Shown in pieces: positions 1 to 5,110 of a stretch of 6,006 nucleotides of DNA. The notes beneath the pieces were generated by a model. It was not told where the DNA came from, searched no databases, and saw only the letters and a list, made by a program, of their open reading frames with translations. Source of the stretch: Gammaproteobacteria bacterium (GTDB lineage: Bacteria > Pseudomonadota > Gammaproteobacteria > GRL18); contig JANELJ010000141.1 in the NCBI GenBank assembly GCA_024511395.1, positions 1 to 6,006 of the forward strand. Reading direction: 5' to 3'. The first letter of the stretch is position 1, and every line of letters begins with the position of its first letter. The position numbers and the translations under genes are program-made.

Positions 1-88
1 TCAACTCATGGTTTATGTCCAGCATGTTTTCAAGGCGCATCCTGAACAGGTCTTCCTGAGGTATTTTTGGCTGTTTCTCTGGCTTCAT
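1..88 (-). CDS. IS5-family transposase, N-terminal part (runs off the window's left edge)
   Basis: Reading the minus strand from an ATG at 88-86 gives 29 codons open to the window edge. The peptide begins MKPEKQPKIPQEDLF and continues with RMRLENMLDINHEL. The pattern 'PQ-x-DLF-R-x-RL-x-x-x-x-x-x-HEL' is the usual N-terminus of IS5-group DDE transposases, which continue with a 'VKLA..IDW' type segment; that part and the catalytic DDE residues lie outside the window. The enzyme would cut and join the ends of its own insertion sequence. No strong ribosome site is seen before the ATG, which is common for these elements. The right end of the element should lie a short way into 89-240, but I cannot define its terminal repeat without the other end. 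The family call is recognition by eye from a short piece. Confidence 0.72.
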   Translation of the reverse strand, partial: MKPEKQPKIPQEDLFRMRLENMLDINHEL

Positions 89-98
89 TCTGGTCTGG

Positions 99-145
99 AA
101 ATTTGCAAGGTAATAAGGCTTGTTTTACCAAAAACCTGCAAATTT
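99..145. repeat. Inverted repeat beside the transposase start
   Basis: AAATTTGCA at 99-107 is matched by TGCAAATTT at 137-145, a perfect 9-bp pair. With one bulged base it extends to AAATTTGCAAGG / CCTGCAAATTT. A shorter GGTAA/TTACC pair is nested inside. It lies just upstream of the transposase start, so it may be part of the insertion sequence end or its promoter region. The role is inferred from position only. Confidence 0.5.
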
Positions 146-225
146 AACACCCATAATCAAGCAATATTTCCTTATAAATCAATGTGCTATGATTTATATG
201 TAGTAGCATAGAACAATTTTGCCAA

Positions 226-459
226 ATGGCGATGTCAACGTTGACGGTCTCCAAAACAACCGTTTAGTGGTGGTATTCATTATTGGAATCCATTGTTAAA
301 CATAAACGAAAACAATTAACGGATGTGCTTGAAAGAACATATTTTTTCCTGAAAGAAAATGCTGGCAGAGCTCATCCTAAACGAGATAAGTCTACTGGAC
401 TTTATCAGTTTGGTGTAGAATCTAATTATGGAGTTACATCCGGATGGGTAAACTATTGA
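226..459 (+). pseudogene. Worn ORF remnant of unknown origin
   Basis: One frame runs from an ATG at 226 to a TGA at 457-459, interrupted by a single TAG at 265-267. The open part after the TAG (268-459) encodes about 63 residues with a mixed, protein-like composition, including LTDVLERTYFFLKENAGR and, near the end, STGLYQFGVESNYGV. It has no ATG of its own; TTG at 283 and GTG at 325 are the only starts. I do not recognise a family. It may be the tail of a gene cut by the neighbouring insertion sequence, or a chance reading frame. The interruption by TAG resembles the damage seen further along, which is the only reason to list it. Confidence 0.3.
234..245. repeat. 12-bp perfect palindrome GTCAACGTTGAC
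   Basis: GTCAACGTTGAC reads identically on both strands with no spacer. A perfect 12-bp dyad of mixed composition in an otherwise AT-rich stretch is compatible with a binding site for a dimeric regulator, but no intact gene starts close downstream of it, so its role is unknown. Confidence 0.4.
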
Positions 460-537
460 AACGAAATGATAAAATCCTTAAAGACATACCTGTGAATTCT
501 TATTAACTAAAGCATAGCAGTTAACACTTAAAAATTC

Positions 538-554
538 TAATAAGTTACTTATTA
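538..554. repeat. Perfect inverted repeat just before the YgjP-like gene
   Basis: TAATAAGT (538-545) and ACTTATTA (547-554) are exact reverse complements around one central base, ending 5 bp before the ATG at 560. It occupies the place where a ribosome site would be; no Shine-Dalgarno sequence is visible there. It could be an operator overlapping the translation start region, or AT-rich coincidence. The rest of 460-559 shows no gene. Confidence 0.4.
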
Positions 555-559
555 AATCA

Positions 560-1300
560 ATGGAAAAAACCAGCCATCCATATCGTATTGAAGTTTCCAG
601 CCGGGCCAAATATATGCGCCTGCGTGTTTCCCTGCATAAAGGGGTTGTGGTAGTGGTTCCTCGTAAGATGACTAACAGGCAGATTCAGACCTGGGTACCT
701 GATTTTGTTAAGGAACAGCAGTCCTGGATTGATTCGGTACTGGAAAAGTTACAGGCTGAACAGGCACAAAATCCGCTACTGAAAGATTTCAAACTGCCAG
801 AAAATATTGCATTGTCTGCTCTGGATCAGAATTTCAGTGTCAGCTATCAACAGGATTATGATACTGAAAATTTAAGCCTGGCTCATGCCAGTGACTTTGA
901 TCTTCAGATTAGAGGACGTATAAACAATAACCGGCAGGTTTTTCAGTTGTTTGAACTGTTTTTTAAGGATTATGCCTATGAGTTTTTGAAGCTTCGTCTG
1001 GATATGTACAGTGAGCAGTTTAATCTGCCTTATCAGCGCCTGACAGTACGGGCACAGAAAACTCGCTGGGGAAGCTGTTCGGCAAAGAAAAACATTAACC
1101 TGAATTACCGGCTGATTTTTTTACCGGAACATTTAATGAATTATGTGCTGCTACATGAACTGGCTCATATTCGGCACATGAATCATTCAAAACAGTTCTG
1201 GACTTTACTGGAAAGTATGGCCCCGGATGCCAGAGGGCAGGACCGGCAGTTAAATAAAGCTACCCGACAACTGCCGCAGTGGCTGTCATTTAATTACTGA
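560..1300 (+). CDS. YgjP-like zinc metallopeptidase-fold protein (DUF45/M48-related)
   Basis: This is a 246-residue protein with the hallmarks of the YgjP/DUF45 family. An N-terminal beta-rich segment (residues 8-36) has the R-A-K-x-x-R-L-R-V and V-V-V-P-R pattern. The family motif TRWGSCS lies at 168-174, followed by N-x-N-Y-R-L. The zinc site HELAHIRHMNHSKQFW is at 199-214, with H199 and H203 as ligands, E200 as the catalytic-type glutamate and H209 of 'NHS' as the likely third ligand. Members have a SprT/wss-type metalloprotease fold; E. coli YgjP has been reported as a UTP pyrophosphatase, so protease activity should not be assumed. No signal peptide or membrane helix is visible, so it is probably cytoplasmic. 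The ATG at 560 keeps the usual N-terminal strand pattern, though no clear ribosome site precedes it. The frame is intact, in contrast to its neighbours. It converges on the next gene with a 39-bp gap. Confidence 0.9.
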   Translation: MEKTSHPYRIEVSSRAKYMRLRVSLHKGVVVVVPRKMTNRQIQTWVPDFVKEQQSWIDSVLEKLQAEQAQNPLLKDFKLPENIALSALDQNFSVSYQQDYDTENLSLAHASDFDLQIRGRINNNRQVFQLFELFFKDYAYEFLKLRLDMYSEQFNLPYQRLTVRAQKTRWGSCSAKKNINLNYRLIFLPEHLMNYVLLHELAHIRHMNHSKQFWTLLESMAPDARGQDRQLNKATRQLPQWLSFNY

Positions 1301-1339
1301 GGGTATTAGCGAGGCTGGTTGCCGGAGTAGAAGGAGGCT

Positions 1340-1639
1340 TTACTTGCCCCACATATTACGGGTAATGAGCCAGACAATCAGGGTAATGCCCAGAGCACCC
1401 ATAAAAATTAAGGTATGCAGTTCAAAATAATTAAAAAAGCTCTGACTCAGGCTGATGATAGAACCCAAGCTGTCTGGCGAGTCATTCTTAATAATGCCTA
1501 TTGTACCCATCACTAATAACAGCAGAGGTACAGGTAATAGAAATACAGCCAGTTTCTCCAGCATATGCCGGATAGCCGGTGACAGTTTAAACCCTGATAT
1601 GGGTTTTATTTTAAAAGGTGTTTTCTGTATATACATCAT
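1340..1639 (-). CDS. Small two-helix membrane protein, family not recognised
   Basis: The protein has 99 residues (98 if the second of two adjacent ATG codons is used). A basic N-terminus is followed by a hydrophobic helix at about residues 29-50 (LEKLAVFLLPVPLLLLVMG...), a polar loop with KNDSPDS, and a second helix at about 73-94 (LHTLIFMGALGITLIVWLI), ending RNMWGK. A loose purine-rich stretch with GGGGACGGA precedes the ATG. The positive charges at both ends suggest both termini are cytoplasmic. No motif points to a function. It stands alone: it converges with the YgjP-like gene and diverges from the DUF1415 remnant. An overlapping plus-strand frame in this stretch looks non-coding by composition. 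Confidence 0.6.
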   Translation of the reverse strand: MMYIQKTPFKIKPISGFKLSPAIRHMLEKLAVFLLPVPLLLLVMGTIGIIKNDSPDSLGSIISLSQSFFNYFELHTLIFMGALGITLIVWLITRNMWGK

Positions 1640-1935
1640 GTTTATCCGTCCCCTGAATAAAGTCCTGTTTCTTTCTGTTAGCGAGTGTTTTTGCTGTAAA
1701 TTTTTATACTGTTTGAATATATAGTGATATTAACAAATAGTTATGATAGCAGCATGACAAGCATTCTATAGTGTTATATTGTGTTGGTTGTATGTAAACT
1801 CAATGTTTTCACTTCAAATAACCTAGTGAAACACTTGGTTAGTATTTAGTAAGTGATAATATACTAAATACTAAGATAATTCAAGGTTTGAATAATTCAG
1901 TGTTATTTCCGTCAAAAAATACAATGGTAATTAAT
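1640..1935. other. Divergent intergenic region, AT-rich, no gene seen
   Basis: This stretch separates the minus-strand membrane protein gene from the plus-strand DUF1415 remnant, so it should hold promoters for both directions. It is strongly AT-rich and contains a cluster of inverted repeats (1807-1874). A TATACT hexamer at 1860-1865 lies 19 bp after TTGGTT (1835-1840) as a weak promoter candidate toward the right. No RNA gene or protein-like frame was found. Confidence 0.5.
1839..1874. promoter_or_regulatory. Perfect 13-bp inverted repeat, candidate operator
   Basis: TTAGTATTTAGTA (1839-1851) and TACTAAATACTAA (1862-1874) are exact reverse complements around a 10-bp spacer. Just upstream, TTTCACT (1807-1813) pairs with AGTGAAA (1825-1831), giving a second, adjacent dyad, and CACTT/AAGTG pieces recur. 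Each arm of the main repeat itself contains TTAGTA/TTTAGTA as a near direct repeat. It lies 49 bp upstream of the first possible start of the DUF1415 gene and overlaps the weak promoter candidate. An operator is the most likely reading; there is no T-run to make a terminator. Confidence 0.5.
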
Positions 1936-2479
1936 ATGCCCGAACATAAAAGTATTATTCAACAAACCCAATGCTGGCTGGATAAGGTCGTTATTGGGCA
2001 TAATTATCTGTCCCTTTGCTAAAAAAGAGCGGGATGCCGACCGGATCCGCTTTGTAGTGGAATCTTCAGGTCAATTTGAAACAGCCCTGGAAAACCTGCT
2101 CAGGGAGTGCGAATACCTGGAGCAGAACAGCGATATGGAAACCACGCTATTTATTCTTGAAAATATAGCTGAAAATTTTAATGACTACCCGGATTTTCTG
2201 GATATTGCAAACCAACTATTAATTGACCAAGGGTATGAAGGCATTTTTCAGCTGGCCAGTTTTTATCCGGATTATTGTTTTGCTGACACGGATCCGGATG
2301 ATCCGGCCAATTATACCAACCGTTCTCCCTAGCCCATGCTGCACATTATCCGGGAAGCCAGTCTGGAGCATGTACTGCAGAATTATCCGAATCCTGAAGA
2401 TATTCCACGGAGAAATATCGAGTACTGTCGTGACCTGGGACTGGAAGTGATTCAGAAAATGCTGAATGACTGTAAATAG
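1936..2479 (+). pseudogene. DUF1415 family protein, broken by a frameshift and an amber codon
   Basis: Three pieces join into one DUF1415 protein. Frame one starts at ATG 1936 (ATG 1924 is also in frame) and gives MPEHKSIIQQTQCWLDKVVIGHN, then runs to a stop at 2020-2022. The matching continuation, ICPFAKKERDADRIRF, is in the next frame from about 2006. Removing one T at 2004-2005 restores 'VVIGHN-ICPFAK', which fits the family's VIGxNLCPFAK motif. This frame then carries FYPDYCFADTDPDD and YTNRSP and meets TAG at 2330-2332, followed without shift by PMLHIIREASLEHVL and the end at 2477-2479. The family has 'NRSPYP.LH..REAS', so the TAG replaces a tyrosine codon. Repaired length is 180 residues, normal for the family. 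Function of DUF1415 is unknown. A short product from TTG 1994 is possible but would lack the N-terminus and C-terminus. The 3' end lies 6 bp from the end of the opposing cyclase gene. Confidence 0.85.
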
Positions 2480-2485
2480 CGCTGT

Positions 2486-4035
2486 TTAGGCCGCTACTTC
2501 AACTTGGTTCTGGCCTCTGTGTTTGGCCTGGTACATGACAGTATCCGCCATTTCAAGCAGCTTTTCATAATTTTTGCCGTGCTCAGGATAAGACGTGATC
2601 CCCAGGCTGATGGTAATATTGATAGTTGTCTGTTCTAACTCAATATCCTGTCCGGATATTTTCAGGCGTAACCGTTCAGCCAGTTCCATGGCTTTAGTTC
2701 GGGCAGTTTCAGGCAAAATAACCACAAATTCTTCTCCGCCGTAACGGGCAACATAGTCGCTGGTACGGACAGAGCTTAATAAAAAGTCAGCAAATAGTTT
2801 CAGTATGTTGTCACCTGCCTGATGTCCGTAACGATCATTAATACGTTTAAAATGGTCTATATTAATCATAAAGATGGATAAACTGTGATTATAACGCTCT
2901 GTTCTGAGCAGTTCTTCCTTAAAGTGTTTTTCTAATTCAGCCCGGTTAAATAATCATGTTTGGTCTGGTAATCCAGTTCCATTTCTATGTTTTTTCGATA
3001 AGTGATGTCCTGGTGAGTACCGCAGAGACGCAGTGGCTCATCGGTTTGTTTATTATATTCAACAACTGAGCCGGAACCCTGAATCCATACCCAGTGTCCA
3101 TCCCTGTGTTTCATCCTGAAATCAGCACTATACGGTTTATGGTCAGAAATGGCTTTTTCTACAATGGAATTTAAGCGTCCCTTATCTTCCGGATGAATAC
3201 GTGATTCCCAGTCACTGACATTATTATCAATATCGGAACGTGTTAAGCTCAGCATTTCCAGCCAGCGATCATTCACCGTATGTTCACCGGTTTTAAGGTT
3301 GTGATCCCAATCGCCCAGTTCAGCACCGTTAATCACGTTATTGAGCAGCTGTTCAGAATTGGCTAGTGCTTGGTTACTCTGTTCGAGTTCTTTTGTTCTG
3401 GCTTTTACCAAGGATTCACTTTGGGCGACTTCATTCTGAAGTTTATTGATCAGTTCCTGATTATGAAATTCCAGTAAAATGGATTTGATAATATGCTCAT
3501 GAGTATTGCGGGCAAACAGAGTCATTATTAATGTATAGAGAAAAACAGAAAGAATTAATAAAGAATACTCCTGAAAATTAATAAGTGACAGTTTAATAAT
3601 AAACCCGATCAGTATTGGCGTAACATAGATTAAAAAAACGGGAATACGGACTGCCAGTATGGCCACTGCAGAAGCGGTAACACCATAGAAAAACGTCCAA
3701 ATGGATATAGGGAAAAAACAGGACACTGGTCCAGGCCAGGTCAGGCCGGCTAAGCCCGTTGCCAGGGCATAAAGGCGTATCTATTGAGCAGCGCTATATC
3801 GGTCTGGTGTATACTTATTGAGGTACCAGAGCAGCAGGTGGATACCGGCCGCAAACAACATAAGGACCGGCCAGATAAAATGTAAACCGGCAGGAAGATA
3901 ATCATGAAGAATAAAATAATAAAGCAGGGCTACCACTAAAATAGCACTATTAGACACCGGTGCCTGCAAATAGAGCAATTCGGCTATTTTTTCGGTGATC
4001 TGTATATCCCTACTGGCCTGTGTATCAACAACCAA
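2486..4035 (-). pseudogene. Membrane PAS-GGDEF diguanylate cyclase, broken by an amber codon and a 13-bp loss
   Basis: Repaired, this encodes a 520-residue enzyme that would make cyclic di-GMP from two GTP at the inner membrane. In order: N-terminal membrane domain (about residues 28-180, several helices), a coiled segment (181-225), a PAS_3-type sensor (226-348, with the 'RDGHWVWIQGSG' and 'GTHQDIT' strands), and a GGDEF domain (about 355-520). Active-site motif GGEEF is at 437-441 and the inhibitory site RTSD (RxxD) at 428-431, so the catalytic part itself looks undamaged. Lesion 1: TAG at 3783-3781, in frame, with SAAQ before and IRLYALATGL after; a Trp codon is the likely original. Lesion 2: after HDYLTGL (codon ending 2938) the frame moves; NRAELEKHF continues in another frame overlapping the same bases. 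Start is taken as TTG 4035, preceded by AGAGG; an ATG at 4061 is out of frame, so the true start is uncertain. Confidence 0.88.
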
Positions 4036-4157
4036 GTAGCAAACCCTCTAAAACTCCCCATAAAACAGATATCATCACAATCTAATATACTAATTTTAGT
4101 TGGTTTTTAGTATATTGCATTAAAATTAGACTGATTATCTCAGCAGGCTATGATAAG
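4036..4157. other. Intergenic region upstream of the cyclase gene
   Basis: This is AT-rich DNA between two minus-strand genes, 4158-4439 and the cyclase. It should hold the end of the yqjD-like operon and the cyclase promoter. It contains the overlapping inverted repeats described at 4084-4129. No convincing terminator with a T-run on the minus strand was found. Confidence 0.45.
4084..4129. promoter_or_regulatory. Two overlapping, mutually exclusive inverted repeats
   Basis: AATATACTAA (4084-4093) pairs exactly with TTAGTATATT (4107-4116). CTAATTTTA (4090-4098) pairs exactly with TAAAATTAG (4121-4129). The two left arms share four bases, so only one stem can form at a time in a single strand. 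The TACTAA/TTAGTA core is the same as in the repeat at 1839-1874. Position 49 bp or more upstream of the cyclase TTG start suggests an operator for that gene; a switchable leader structure is also possible. Confidence 0.45.
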
Positions 4158-4439
4158 TTACCGGAGTGGAAAAATAAAATTAACCAGTGTTGTCAGTCTT
4201 GGGGTTAAAGCGTTTCGTCCTGTCTGGCTAAATGCCCATGCCGTTATAAGCAGGGATGCTGTTTTAAAATCGCCCTGATCCAGATAACTAGCCAGTGCCG
4301 GCAGCTCAAGCTGTTCATCCAGAGTCTTTAACTGGGTTTTAGCTTCCGCTACCGTTATAGTATTATTAACATGACGTTGTTGAGAGGCTATGCTCTTTAA
4401 CCGTTCTTTGGCCTGTTCCGGTGTCAGTGGTGTATCCAT
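4158..4439 (-). CDS. Small soluble protein, third gene of the yqjD/yqjE-like operon, family not recognised
   Basis: The protein has 93 residues with an uninterrupted frame. The N-terminal half is charged and helical (PEQAKERLKSIASQQR, then TVAEAKTQLKTLDEQ); the second half is more hydrophobic (YLDQGDFKTASLLITAWAF) and ends LVNFIFPLR. There is no signal peptide, and only one moderately hydrophobic stretch at about 62-72, too short for a clear membrane helix. GGAG lies 7 bases before the ATG, a good ribosome site. The start overlaps the end of the yqjE-like gene by 16 bp, which implies one transcript and probably translational coupling. It occupies the place of yqjK in the E. coli yqjD-yqjE-yqjK order, but I see no convincing YqjK similarity. 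Confidence 0.6.
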   Translation of the reverse strand: MDTPLTPEQAKERLKSIASQQRHVNNTITVAEAKTQLKTLDEQLELPALASYLDQGDFKTASLLITAWAFSQTGRNALTPRLTTLVNFIFPLR

Positions 4440-4706
4440 CTTGAAACTCCAAACAGAATAAAGGCGAAAATCAGGGCCACTCCAGACATGGTCAGTGCTG
4501 CCATCTCAGGGCTCATGGTATGGGTCAGTAGGCCGTATATGGCCCAGAGGAAAAAACCAAAGGCAATCAGAGCCAGGGTAAAACCTAAACTGATTAAACC
4601 CAGAGAATAACCTAACTTGACAGTATGCTTTTTAAGTTCCCGGCCTTCTGCCTCCAGCAGTTCTAAAAGGGCGATAACATAATCTGATAGTGAATACCGG
4701 TTTCAT
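4424..4706 (-). pseudogene. YqjE-like (DUF1469/holin-superfamily) membrane protein with a start-proximal frameshift
   Basis: The body frame is open from 4702 to TGA at 4426-4424 and encodes DYVIALLELLEAEGRELK, then KHTVKLGYSLG, then two membrane helices: one around GLISLGFTLALIAFGFFL, one around MSGVALIFAFILFGVS, ending RWIHH. The 'LL-E-L-EAEGRELK' amphipathic helix followed by a helical hairpin is the YqjE/DUF1469 pattern. This frame has a stop just upstream and no ATG, GTG or TTG before the first helix. The expected start, an ATG at 4706-4704 sharing one base with the yqjD-like stop (TAATG), is in a different frame and gives MKPVFTIRLCYRPF. An indel of one base (or two in the other direction) between about 4704 and 4675 would join them. 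Alternatively an unusual start codon is used. The total of 94 codons plus one base fits a single-nucleotide insertion. Confidence 0.65.
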
Positions 4707-5016
4707 TATTTGCGTCCCATGATTCGAGCCAGCACATAACCTACACCCAGAGCCACTAAAACACTGCGCACGGGATTGGCCTTGATATTGGAGTCAAGTG
4801 TATGTACCAAGGACTCACCTTCTTCCTTATATTTCTCAAAATCTTCTTCAATTTGATCAACAACCGACGCGGTTTCATCATCATTCTTTGCTTCAGCCGT
4901 TTTACCTTGGTTTAAGGCTTCCACAGCTGCGGTTAATGCAGCAATATCTTCTTTAAGGTTCTTAAACTCTGCTTTTCTGCTTTTAAGTCATCAATCTCTG
5001 ATTTTTCATTCATCAT
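4706..5016 (-). pseudogene. YqjD/ElaB-like (DUF883) tail-anchored protein, frameshifted by an 8-bp tandem duplication
   Basis: AAGGA lies 4 bases before an ATG at 5016-5014, a strong start. That frame gives MMNEKSEIDDLKAE and then leaves the family sequence, ending early. The continuation EFKNLKEDIAALTAAVEALN is in another frame, from just after two tandem copies of an 8-mer at 4969-4984. Removing one copy gives exactly 101 codons including the stop, i.e. a 100-residue protein, close to E. coli YqjD. The repaired protein has a coiled, acidic helix, then the DUF883 tail: NIKANPVRSVLVALGVGYVL with ARIMGRK, a C-terminal membrane anchor with a glycine-rich core. Family members sit in the inner membrane, and YqjD/ElaB bind ribosomes in stationary phase. 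A start at GTG 4924 would allow a 72-residue product retaining the anchor, but it lacks a ribosome site. The stop overlaps the next gene's ATG by one base. Confidence 0.85.
4969..4984. repeat. Tandem duplication, 2 x 8 bp
   Basis: CTGCTTTT occurs twice head to tail, at 4969-4976 and 4977-4984 (AAAAGCAG x2 in the coding direction). With one copy the yqjD-like frame is open; with two it is shifted. This is the pattern left by replication slippage. Confidence 0.85.
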
Positions 5017-5110
5017 ATTTTCCTTATCATTGCCAGATATTATTGTACTGATATTGAATAACTGATGTTGTCCAGTATCATGGTATTACGGAGTTACAAT
5101 TTATACTGCG

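Noticed and set aside
8..211. 67-codon plus-strand frame at the left edge
   Set aside because: It lies opposite the IS5-type transposase start and has no recognisable features; the minus strand explains positions 1-88 better.
210..300. Dockerin-like 'NGDVNVDG' peptide in another plus frame
   Set aside because: It is a single short match with stops nearby and no second repeat; probably chance.
1455..1724. 89-codon plus-strand frame over the small membrane protein gene
   Set aside because: It is antisense to the 1340-1639 gene; the minus strand gives two clean membrane helices, while this frame has no motif.
1994..2332. Independent 112-residue intact protein starting at TTG 1994
   Set aside because: The upstream frame supplies the missing family N-terminus and the downstream frame the missing C-terminus, so this is the middle of a broken DUF1415 gene.
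2223..2450. 75-codon plus-strand frame inside the DUF1415 region
   Set aside because: It is out of frame with the DUF1415 coding signal, which continues on both sides of the TAG in the other frame.
2477..2496. Shared terminator between the DUF1415 and cyclase genes
   Set aside because: TAGCG and CGCTA can pair, but the stem is only 5 bp and no T-run follows on either strand.
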